A DNA stretch of 6,332 bases, taken from Candidatus Dojkabacteria bacterium UBA2222 (GTDB lineage Bacteria > Patescibacteriota > Dojkabacteria > SC72). The stretch covers positions 975-7,306 of the forward strand of contig DCUE01000012.1 in the NCBI GenBank assembly GCA_002328465.1, read 5' to 3'. Both the position numbers and the translations under genes were made by a program. The notes under the pieces are model-generated. The model made no database searches and was not told where the DNA came from. It saw only the letters and a list, made by a program, of their open reading frames with translations. Below are positions 1 through 6,289 of this stretch, one piece after another; positions within the stretch are counted from its first letter, which is position 1; each line of letters opens with the position of its first letter.

Positions 1-185
1 CAAATTGTAAATCTAATCATATTGCAACATTTTTTAAACCGATTGGAATAAGTAATAGAATGCCAATTAATACAGATTTAGATATTGAAGAGATTGGGAA
101 GTTTGCATCAATGAAAGAGACTTCTGCAGAAGAGATTCTCGACTTATACCTTTTTCTAAAAGAGAAGGATACTATTACAATCTAA
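1..185 (+). CDS. C-terminal fragment of an unidentified protein (5' end outside window)
   Basis: An open frame (codons starting at base 3) enters from the left edge and ends at TAA 183-185, giving 60 residues. The visible part starts with a short segment, ATFFKPIGISNRMPINTD, followed by an acidic, probably helical stretch (IEEIGKFASMKETSAEEILD) and a charged tail ending KEKDTITI. No membrane segment, signal or catalytic motif is visible, and I do not recognise the family. It is the only + strand gene. It runs head-on into the DUF4012 gene, with the two stop codons directly adjacent. An internal ATG at base 60 could in principle start a 41-residue protein, but no ribosome binding site precedes it and the frame is open to the edge, so a truncated larger gene is more likely. 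Confidence 0.6.
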   Translation, partial: NCKSNHIATFFKPIGISNRMPINTDLDIEEIGKFASMKETSAEEILDLYLFLKEKDTITI

Positions 186-3100
186 CTATCTTTGCCATGA
201 TATATAGAAGTACTGATCTGATGATAGTTCAAATCTTCTATTAACATTGTTTTCTATTCTTGTTAATCCCTCACTACTTTCTATAACCCAATCTTGAGGA
301 TAGCTTAGTGAGAAGTTATATGCATCTTTTCTACTCCCTGGTTGTTTGTATATATTTATCCCAATGTTATAGTGGTTGTCACCTTTTTGTAGGAAGAAAT
401 CAGAAGTATTCTCTCCTTTCTCTATTCTATATTTTATCTCAAGGGTGTAAGTTTCTTTAATAGGGACATTAAACCAACCAGCAATTATCTTATATCCATC
501 TTCTTCGTATATGTTGTACTTATTACTTGTTATCCCCCTAATACTTGTTACAGTTGCATTATATGGTACATATACCCGTATATAGTTTCTGTATTCTCCT
601 TGGGGGTATTCATCTTTAGTAGAATCGTTTTGTATAGCTATTTGGTATGTATAATCAATTGTGTTTTCATCTTTTATATCTATATCAAGGGTATGATTTC
701 TCTTAATGTATAGATTGGTTTTACTATTACTCCAGTTCCAATCTATATTAATTGGGGCACTTTGGAACTTCGAATCAAGATTCCCGTCCCAACCATTTTC
801 ATCTGCATACGCTCTTGCAATAGAGTTCTTGAATGTGAAGAGAACATGTTTTTCAGCAAGAGATTCGGAGATAGCTTCATAGAGATCTTTGTTAGTTGTT
901 AGTTTAGAAGAGAATATCTTGGTAACAGTTGCATCAAAGAAATCTGTTAAGAAGGTAGACTTCCTTAAATCTTGAGGCTTTTCACCAGAGTATGTTTCAA
1001 AAATATTTGAATACAGATTTTCTGATGTAATTAAATCACTTTCACCAGGAACCTGGATACCACCCCACTTATCTAAGAGTTTTTGTATAAATACGATGTC
1101 TACAACAATTATTCCATCTAAGGAGTTTCCTTTACCAAGATCGTATATGAACTGTTCGGATGAAAGTAGAACTCTATCCATGTTAGGATTCCAGTTAACA
1201 AGAGGGAATGAAAAGGATGCTTCAGGCAAAGCTTGTGTTAAAGAGGAAGGAGATCTGTAGCTTTCTCCTTTTAGTTTAAGTAGCGCCTGTGCATTGTAAA
1301 TATCATCAACAAATAGCTCTCTAATCTGCCCATCTTCAACTGCTACTACTGCATAACTTGAAATCCAACCCCCTGTACTTCTTATCTCTGCATTATCTTG
1401 GAGCAAAATTAAATATCTCTTCCTCTCATCTAATCCAAGTATATCTGGAAGGAATTGAGAAACTTTTTCTAATGGTTTAACAGTATTATTAATCTGTTCT
1501 ATTAAGTCTTTATATTGTAATACAAAGGTAGTTAAGGATTTGGGAAAACTTCTTGTATCAACTTGGGATATAAGATTATGTGCCAAGGACATCTTGTAAA
1601 TGCCCTCTTGAAGGAGGTATCTATTATCATCTATCGCTTTTAAATATTGGCTATACTCTTTTACTGAAGAGGTAGTACTATCATTATTTAGTTCAATGGA
1701 GGGTTCAAAATCTTTTATGTATTCACCAAAGGGTCTAAGTCCAACTATCAAGTCTGAAGCACTATCTGATATATATTTTGTTCCCTGTACAATCTGAAGA
1801 AGGTTGGTATACTCTTCTCTCATCCCAGTAATTTTGAATATCCAGTAGATTCTCTCAAAGCTGTCTTGAACTCTTAAGATATTATTAGAGAGAGAATCTG
1901 TTTCTCTCTGTATATTTTCAAAGTTAAGCTCGGAGATTGAATCTTTTAAATCTTTCCCATCTTTATATACCAGTGAACCTCCAATTAGAATTCCAATTAT
2001 AGGTGCTATTAAGAAGTAGATTAGAGATACAAAAAAAACGGAGAAGAAAGTGTTTCTAAAAATTTTTTGATAATCTATTTTAGTAAAAAGATCCTTTGGT
2101 TTTCTCAATGCATCTATTGGTTTAAGGATGGAGGAGACAAATACTCCGAATTTTGTTTTAGTAACATTTGAAATACTCCTTTCTGCTAAAGATTTTCTAT
2201 CCCCCATTTTATCTATTTCCCACTTTTTGTCTGATCTTTCATAGTATGCTTTTACTTGGTCTACAGTACTTTCTTCAAGGGTAATATTCTGTTTCCATCC
2301 GTACTGTATAGCATTTGGGGCTGGTACATAAAGGTCTTGCAATATGGGTGTGTCGTCCTGTCTCTCTGTGAACTTTATAGCTTTTGCTTCTACATCCAGT
2401 TCGAGCAATTTATAAGCAATTGATAGTGTAGAGTAGTCATTTTTATTAGATAGTGAGATTACTTCACCTTTTGTTTCATCAGAGAAAGTTAGTTTTAATA
2501 TTCCATATATTGCATCAGTTTCATGAATGATGTTGTGTATTTCTAATCCTTCCCCTTCAATATCAATCTGACTTTTCTGTGTTGCATCAAAGAATAGCTT
2601 GTGTAAAATGGTATCAGATATCTGTGTAACACCCTTGCCAACGATAGTTCCAAGTCGTATGATCCTTAGGTTCGCTTTTGTTTTATCTACATACTCTGCA
2701 GCAAAATTCTCTCCATATCGTTGTAATTCTAAAGGTGAGTATGGTTTTGTTTTCCCAACCTGTTCATTATTTATTCTGTTTGACAACTCCCTATTTAATC
2801 TTAAAGAGGTTATCAGAGAGATTTTAGCTTTATATTTATTAGCACATGTTAAGCTTTGATTTAGGTAATCTGTTTCTGAAAGGAAATCTTTACTATCAAC
2901 ACTCTTACTCTCCTCAACTCTTTGTCCGAGCATGTAGTAAAGATAGTCTATCCTAGCAATTTTTTCATAGAATGATTTAATACCCTTAAAATCAATAAAG
3001 CTTACTCTTCCAGTTTTCTTTAACTCAGTGAAATACTGTTTAGAATTATTTGTGTATTTATCAATAATTACAACATGGCTCCCCTGTTCTAGTAAGGTTT

Positions 3101-3194
3101 TTGCAAGAAGGAAGGATATATAATTTCCACCATGAACTATAACAGAAATGGGTACTTGCCCTTTAATCTTGCTTAGATCTTGTTTATTCTCCAT
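186..3194 (-). CDS. SDR-like (NAD-dependent epimerase fold) - transmembrane - DUF4012 fusion protein
   Basis: A 1002-residue membrane protein. Residues 14-320 look like an extended short-chain dehydrogenase: VIVHGG at 18-23, the beta2 end VVIID with Asp45, an RLGTIVGKG segment at 180-188 and IIHETDAI at 222-229. The dinucleotide loop keeps only the first of three glycines, and the YxxxK site reads YGENF (160-164) without lysine, so this domain may be inactive. A basic linker leads to one membrane helix (382-409), then a helical, possibly coiled region (410-470). The DUF4012 core follows, with YLILLQDNAEIRSTGGW at 594-610, VNWNP at 666-670, DGIIVVD at 693-699, LLDKWGGIQV at 706-715 and NGWDG at 800-804. 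A beta-rich C-terminal part covers about 820-1002. The SDR part is probably cytosolic and DUF4012 extracytoplasmic. DUF4012 has no proven function; its core resembles LytR-CpsA-Psr proteins, which attach glycans to the wall (inference). The ATG at 3194 has a good ribosome site, and the gene overlaps the PEGA gene by 11 bases. Confidence 0.92.
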   Translation of the reverse strand: MENKQDLSKIKGQVPISVIVHGGNYISFLLAKTLLEQGSHVVIIDKYTNNSKQYFTELKKTGRVSFIDFKGIKSFYEKIARIDYLYYMLGQRVEESKSVDSKDFLSETDYLNQSLTCANKYKAKISLITSLRLNRELSNRINNEQVGKTKPYSPLELQRYGENFAAEYVDKTKANLRIIRLGTIVGKGVTQISDTILHKLFFDATQKSQIDIEGEGLEIHNIIHETDAIYGILKLTFSDETKGEVISLSNKNDYSTLSIAYKLLELDVEAKAIKFTERQDDTPILQDLYVPAPNAIQYGWKQNITLEESTVDQVKAYYERSDKKWEIDKMGDRKSLAERSISNVTKTKFGVFVSSILKPIDALRKPKDLFTKIDYQKIFRNTFFSVFFVSLIYFLIAPIIGILIGGSLVYKDGKDLKDSISELNFENIQRETDSLSNNILRVQDSFERIYWIFKITGMREEYTNLLQIVQGTKYISDSASDLIVGLRPFGEYIKDFEPSIELNNDSTTSSVKEYSQYLKAIDDNRYLLQEGIYKMSLAHNLISQVDTRSFPKSLTTFVLQYKDLIEQINNTVKPLEKVSQFLPDILGLDERKRYLILLQDNAEIRSTGGWISSYAVVAVEDGQIRELFVDDIYNAQALLKLKGESYRSPSSLTQALPEASFSFPLVNWNPNMDRVLLSSEQFIYDLGKGNSLDGIIVVDIVFIQKLLDKWGGIQVPGESDLITSENLYSNIFETYSGEKPQDLRKSTFLTDFFDATVTKIFSSKLTTNKDLYEAISESLAEKHVLFTFKNSIARAYADENGWDGNLDSKFQSAPINIDWNWSNSKTNLYIKRNHTLDIDIKDENTIDYTYQIAIQNDSTKDEYPQGEYRNYIRVYVPYNATVTSIRGITSNKYNIYEEDGYKIIAGWFNVPIKETYTLEIKYRIEKGENTSDFFLQKGDNHYNIGINIYKQPGSRKDAYNFSLSYPQDWVIESSEGLTRIENNVNRRFELSSDQYFYISWQR

Positions 3195-3837
3195 TATCTT
3201 CCTCTATTTCAAAAGTTACAGGTATAGGGAATTGATATCCTTTAATATTCAAGACATTTCCTTCTCTAACTACAATTGGAAACTCCAAATCTTCGTAATC
3301 TTTTGTAACCAATTTAATATTATACTCCCCCTTATCAAGTTGAATGTTTGTAATTGGAGTATCTTTTAAATATTCATCGTTAATATACACTTTTGCACCC
3401 TCTGCAGTAGAGGTTAATGTAATCTTACCTTTTCCTTCATCAATGGTATAGTCTTCGGTGTAATAGAGTAAGACACCGTGTAGGTTATCATCTGGACCTA
3501 TTTCTACATTTATTCTAGAAGTAGAATTCTTAGTTAATTCGATATTAAAAATATGTGTCTTGTAGAAACCTTCTTCTTGAGATGTTCTACTCAATTCTAC
3601 TTTATACTTTCCCGTGACTAAATTTGTAATATTAGCAGGGGTTTCTCCATACTCTTTCCCATTAATTACAACCGTAGCTTTTCCATTAGGAGTTGTTACT
3701 TCTAGAGTAGTATTTTGATAGAAATTCCTTAATATGGGAATGTTTTTAACAATTCCATCTAGGGGAACAAAGAAAAAGAATACAGATAGAAGAATCACAA
3801 GTGAGAGGATTATTAGGGCAGATTTCCATTTTTTCAT
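3184..3837 (-). CDS. Membrane-anchored protein with two PEGA domains
   Basis: A 217-residue protein with a basic N-terminus (MKKWK) and one hydrophobic helix at about 7-25 that lacks an obvious cleavage or lipobox site, so it is probably an uncleaved anchor. The rest should be extracytoplasmic. It contains two PEGA-type beta domains, at about 45-112 and 138-205. Each has the family pattern of a V-x-I/V-N-G/D strand, then G-x-TP or D-TP, then a G-x-Y-x-V/I-x-L strand (GETPANITNLVTGKYKVEL at 64-82; KDTPITNIQLDKGEYNIKL at 158-176). PEGA domains are small surface or S-layer-associated folds without known catalysis; a binding or structural role is inferred. The frame also has a TTG nine bases upstream (3846), but ATG 3837 is preferred because a -10 box sits where that TTG would be and GAGG lies just before the ATG. 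The 3' end overlaps the DUF4012 gene, so the two probably work together. Confidence 0.85.
   Translation of the reverse strand: MKKWKSALIILSLVILLSVFFFFVPLDGIVKNIPILRNFYQNTTLEVTTPNGKATVVINGKEYGETPANITNLVTGKYKVELSRTSQEEGFYKTHIFNIELTKNSTSRINVEIGPDDNLHGVLLYYTEDYTIDEGKGKITLTSTAEGAKVYINDEYLKDTPITNIQLDKGEYNIKLVTKDYEDLEFPIVVREGNVLNIKGYQFPIPVTFEIEEDNGE
3200..3205 (-). promoter_or_regulatory. Shine-Dalgarno site of the DUF4012 fusion gene
   Basis: AGAGGA lies 5 bases before ATG 3192-3194, inside the 3' end of the PEGA gene. It is the clearest ribosome binding site in the window and fixes this start. It also supports co-translation with the PEGA gene across their 11-base overlap. Confidence 0.75.
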
Positions 3838-3843
3838 ATACCT

Positions 3844-3873
3844 CAATTATATCAAGGTACAATGATTTGTCTA
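3844..3873 (-). promoter_or_regulatory. Promoter for PEGA-DUF4012 unit (extended -10, likely near-leaderless start)
   Basis: On the - strand a perfect TATAAT (3851-3846) is preceded by TG plus one base (extended -10). Sixteen bases further upstream lies TAGACA (3873-3868), matching the -35 consensus at 5 of 6 positions. The last base of the -10 box is 8 bases from ATG 3837, so transcription would begin within a base or two of the start codon. It lies in the 41-base gap after the GT4-like gene. A read-through transcript would instead present GAGG (3844-3841) only 3 bases from the ATG. Sequence-based call without experimental support. Confidence 0.65.
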
Positions 3874-3878
3874 GAAAA

Positions 3879-5087
3879 CTAATATGAATACTTAGATTCT
3901 GGAGACTCCTCTTTAGTTTTCTCCCTCCTATTAGCTCTAAAGTTAATATATACAACGAAAGCAATTACAGAAGCTATTCCAAATATTAAGGCGAAATACC
4001 TTAATGCTCCCGTAGATAAGATTGCAAACGAACCGATTAGTAAGGAAACAGAGGCTTCGATTAGAAGAATTTGTTTTCCAGAGAAATTCAGTTTAAGTAA
4101 TTGATGATGTAGATGAGAAGTATCATTTATCTTCATTAATTCTAGTAAATTTTTTGGTTTGTAAGTTATGTACCTATATACAACGACATATAGGGCATCA
4201 ATTATAGGTAGGGCTAATAGCATTATTGTAGTAGAGAATTTAATTCCACTGACAAGGGCTAAAATACTAATGAGGAACCCATATACAGATTTTCCACTAG
4301 AGCCAGACATAATTTTGGGAGAAGGAAATGCGAAATACAGAAGAGAAATTAAAGCTCCCGAAATGAGAAGGCTAATACTGGAGGAGAATAGTGAGAAAGT
4401 TCTTATACCAATTACGAAAAGCAACATAAAGATAACTAAGGAATATGATTCTACTAAACCAGGAGAACCACCCACCCACTTAACCGAGTTAATACAAAGA
4501 AGTATCCAAAACATTAAAATTAAATCTCCTGGGAATACAATAGAGAGCGGTAATGAGAATATTTTTGCACTCCAAGTAATACTTGTTAAGTTCAGAAAAT
4601 CGTTTGTAAAGAAGCTCACATACGAGAGATCTATTACAGATATTGCAATTATTGCTGCTGCTAGTAATTGATAACCAATTTGAACCTTTGAAGAAAGATT
4701 ATATATATCATCCAAAGTTGAACCTACTATGAGTACGAGAAAAGCAAGAATTATGGGGATAGTAAATGGATCTAACCTAAAAAAGAGAATCATTGCAATT
4801 AGTGCGGGAATCGTAATAGCTAGTCCTCCTAATGCAGGAGTTTCCTTGTCATGGAGGGCTTTCTCGGGGTTGTCAAACTCTCTGTTTTTTCGCTTAGTTC
4901 TTGGTTTATATGTGATCCCCCATTGCAAAGCAATTTTTCCAATTAGAGGTAATAGAAAGAACGAAAAGAGTACTCCAAAAAGGAATATTGGCCAGTAATT
5001 AAGATATCTATCATACTGAGATGACAGATTAATATCATTTATCTTTAAGATATTCTCTAAAAATTTTGTTGGTATTGAGGTATCCAT
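3879..5087 (-). CDS. Divergent glycosyltransferase family 4 / MraY-WecA-TagO-like membrane protein
   Basis: A 402-residue polytopic membrane protein with about ten hydrophobic segments, matching the family that transfers sugar-1-phosphate from a UDP-sugar to polyprenyl phosphate at the cytoplasmic face. Family marks, numbered from ATG 5087, are HDKETPALGGLAI (79-91), the acidic pair Asp126-Asp127 in STLDDIYNLS, PIID (294-297) and DTSHLHHQLL (322-331), the His-rich loop. Two central motifs are changed. The usual NxxNxxDGxDGL reads NSVKWVGGSPGL (200-211), losing Asn and both Asp. The usual MGDxGS reads SGSSGKS (261-267), with Ser263 in place of Asp. A normal transferase reaction is therefore doubtful, and I leave the substrate open. 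The C-terminus is a basic-acidic cytosolic tail. ATG 5087 lies 2 bases after the upstream gene's stop, suggesting coupling. A TTG at 5126 would extend it by 13 residues, but needs a 37-base overlap and has no ribosome site. Confidence 0.85.
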   Translation of the reverse strand: MDTSIPTKFLENILKINDINLSSQYDRYLNYWPIFLFGVLFSFFLLPLIGKIALQWGITYKPRTKRKNREFDNPEKALHDKETPALGGLAITIPALIAMILFFRLDPFTIPIILAFLVLIVGSTLDDIYNLSSKVQIGYQLLAAAIIAISVIDLSYVSFFTNDFLNLTSITWSAKIFSLPLSIVFPGDLILMFWILLCINSVKWVGGSPGLVESYSLVIFMLLFVIGIRTFSLFSSSISLLISGALISLLYFAFPSPKIMSGSSGKSVYGFLISILALVSGIKFSTTIMLLALPIIDALYVVVYRYITYKPKNLLELMKINDTSHLHHQLLKLNFSGKQILLIEASVSLLIGSFAILSTGALRYFALIFGIASVIAFVVYINFRANRREKTKEESPESKYSY

Positions 5088-5089
5088 AT

Positions 5090-5536
5090 TTAAAAAGTTA
5101 AAAATAATTTGAGAAAAACCAAACAAATGGATAGGTTAACAAGTAGAGTAACAATGATTATAACTTTAGAAAGATCTCTTTCTTTATGATAATACCTATT
5201 GGAAAGAAAAATTGTTAAAAAAAGTATAAGTAGGCACCCTAATGGAAAAAGATATATAAATTCATTTGGTAATAACCTTTTTGAAGGATTAAGAAAGTAA
5301 TTAAACAAAGGTACTTGCTGAGGTATTTTATCTTTACTTTCAATAATATAAATCTGTGTTGATATTAACGAAAGGGAAAGAATAATAGAAAACCAAGTTA
5401 AAGGGTCCTTAATATACTTCTTTGTTTCAAGACCGGCTAACCACAGCTCATACTGATCTTTATATTTATAATAGATATTTTTAGGTGCACTTTTTAGACC
5501 AAACTGTAACTGTTTCTCTTTCTTTTCTTTCTTCAT
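5090..5536 (-). CDS. Small three-helix membrane protein, function unknown
   Basis: A 148-residue protein. It has a very basic N-terminus (KKEKKEK at 2-8) and a charged cytosolic segment up to about 43. Predicted membrane helices lie at 46-65, 92-113 and 122-144. Between helices 1 and 2 is a loop with IPQQVPLFNYF (71-81), whose Pro-x-x-Val-Pro pattern faintly recalls the first loop of DUF1648-type membrane proteins. That likeness is by eye only and I do not assign a family. There are no catalytic or metal-binding motifs. ATG 5536 is chosen over the TTG directly before it because an extended -10 box ends 7 bases upstream, which places transcription start at or next to the ATG. No Shine-Dalgarno sequence is present. 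Its stop is 2 bases from the start of the GT4-like gene, so the two are probably co-transcribed and the product may be a partner of that membrane protein (inference). Confidence 0.82.
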   Translation of the reverse strand: MKKEKKEKQLQFGLKSAPKNIYYKYKDQYELWLAGLETKKYIKDPLTWFSIILSLSLISTQIYIIESKDKIPQQVPLFNYFLNPSKRLLPNEFIYLFPLGCLLILFLTIFLSNRYYHKERDLSKVIIIVTLLVNLSICLVFLKLFLTF

Positions 5537-5541
5537 CAAAA

Positions 5542-5553
5542 CAATTATATCAA
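5542..5553 (-). promoter_or_regulatory. Extended -10 promoter predicted to give a leaderless mRNA
   Basis: TTGATATAATTG on the - strand contains a perfect TATAAT (5549-5544) with an upstream TG (extended -10). The box is 7 bases from ATG 5536, the distance expected between a -10 box and +1, so the transcript should begin at or next to the start codon. No good -35 is seen at 16-18 bases, which extended -10 promoters can tolerate. The 12-mer is identical to the one before the PEGA gene. It occupies most of the 21-base gap after rsmA. Confidence 0.65.
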
Positions 5554-5557
5554 AAGA

Positions 5558-6289
5558 TTAAAGAGAATATTTGTAAATTTGAATAAACTCATCTAGGGAT
5601 AATTGTGCTGGTCTAAGCGTCTTAAAGGTATTAAGACCCTTTTCAAATTGGGAGCCTCTTAAATTGTTGAAGATATTCTTCCTTGGTTGTTTAAAAGATC
5701 TATTTATTAAATCCTCTAATATAGGGATATCTTTGTTATCAACTTTTCTGTTTGGAGTGAACGAAATCAAACTACTTGTTACATTAGGTTTAGGTCTAAA
5801 GGAATCTGGTGAGATATCTATAATTTTCTTACAATCTGCATATATGTGGGTTGTTAAAGAGAGAGAAGAGTAAGGTTGTTTATATATATATTTCTCTGCT
5901 ACTTCTTTTTGAACAATAAAGAAAGATTTTTTTGTAAAGTGTTTATCTTCAATTATTTTTCTAATAATTGGTTTTGAGACATTAAAAGGTAGTGAACCAA
6001 AGAAAGAGACTTCAGTATTTAATAATGAATCTAAATCTAGATTTAAGAAATCTTCATTTAATACCTTAATATCTGGGAATTGAAATTGGAGAGTTCTTGC
6101 CAATTCAGTATCTTTCTCTATTACAGTAATATTTTTAAATACAGTAGAAAGCTTCTCGGTAAAGAAACCCATTCCAGGACCAATTTCAATAACGGAGTCA
6201 CATTCGGTATCTTTAAGGGTATTGATAATATAATCACCAAGGTTTTTGTTAATAAAGAAATTTTGACCTAAGGATTTTTTTGCTTTCAT
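5558..6289 (-). CDS. rsmA: 16S rRNA (adenine1518-N6/adenine1519-N6)-dimethyltransferase RsmA (KsgA)
   Basis: A SAM-dependent rRNA methyltransferase that, in this family, dimethylates the two adjacent adenines in the helix 45 loop of 16S rRNA late in small-subunit assembly. Visible motifs are the N-terminal KKSLGQNFFIN (4-14), motif I IEIGPGMGFFTE (34-45), the acidic end of beta2 VIEKD (56-60), NEDFLNLD (78-85), motif IV GSLPFNVSKP (98-107), QKEVAEK (127-133), SFRPKPNVTSSLI (163-175) and the C-terminal QPRKNIFNNL (201-210) and LSLDEFIQI (230-238). At 243 residues it is a little shorter than the usual 260-280. The catalytic N-L-P-Y/F motif begins with Ser99 instead of Asn. The start is fixed by an in-frame TAA directly before ATG 6289. 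A weak GAG (6297-6295) lies 5 bases upstream. Identity is clear from the order of motifs across the whole length. Confidence 0.97.
   Translation of the reverse strand: MKAKKSLGQNFFINKNLGDYIINTLKDTECDSVIEIGPGMGFFTEKLSTVFKNITVIEKDTELARTLQFQFPDIKVLNEDFLNLDLDSLLNTEVSFFGSLPFNVSKPIIRKIIEDKHFTKKSFFIVQKEVAEKYIYKQPYSSLSLTTHIYADCKKIIDISPDSFRPKPNVTSSLISFTPNRKVDNKDIPILEDLINRSFKQPRKNIFNNLRGSQFEKGLNTFKTLRPAQLSLDEFIQIYKYSL

Noticed and set aside
186..225. Imperfect inverted repeat CTATC ... GATAG just past the + gene's stop, considered as a terminator
   Set aside because: The arms are only 5 bases, AT-rich, separated by a long loop and not followed by a T-run.
2031..2038. A8 tract (T8 in the coding strand) in the membrane-helix codons of the DUF4012 fusion, considered as a slippage or frameshift site
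   Set aside because: The main frame stays open on both sides with coherent domains. Phe-rich helix codons in AT-rich DNA explain the run, and no stimulatory structure or alternative product is evident.
2599..2859. Short + strand open frame inside the SDR-DUF4012 gene, with others at 3148-3369, 4729-4998, 5664-5873 and 6080-6271
   Set aside because: All are antisense to well-supported coding sequence and show no domain, signal or initiation signals.
3746..3964. A 72-codon - strand frame across the GT4-like/PEGA junction
   Set aside because: It overlaps both genes out of frame, crosses the predicted promoter and has no protein-like features.
4168..4671. A 167-codon + strand open frame antisense to the GT4-like gene
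   Set aside because: It lies wholly opposite a gene with clear family motifs. Its translation has no recognisable domain or membrane pattern and no ribosome site precedes it, so it is a shadow of the real gene.
186..6289. Alternative genetic code (TGA reassigned, as in some candidate phyla)
   Set aside because: The genes read through fully with the standard code and Trp positions checked are TGG. Absence of TGA stops among six genes is too few to be meaningful.
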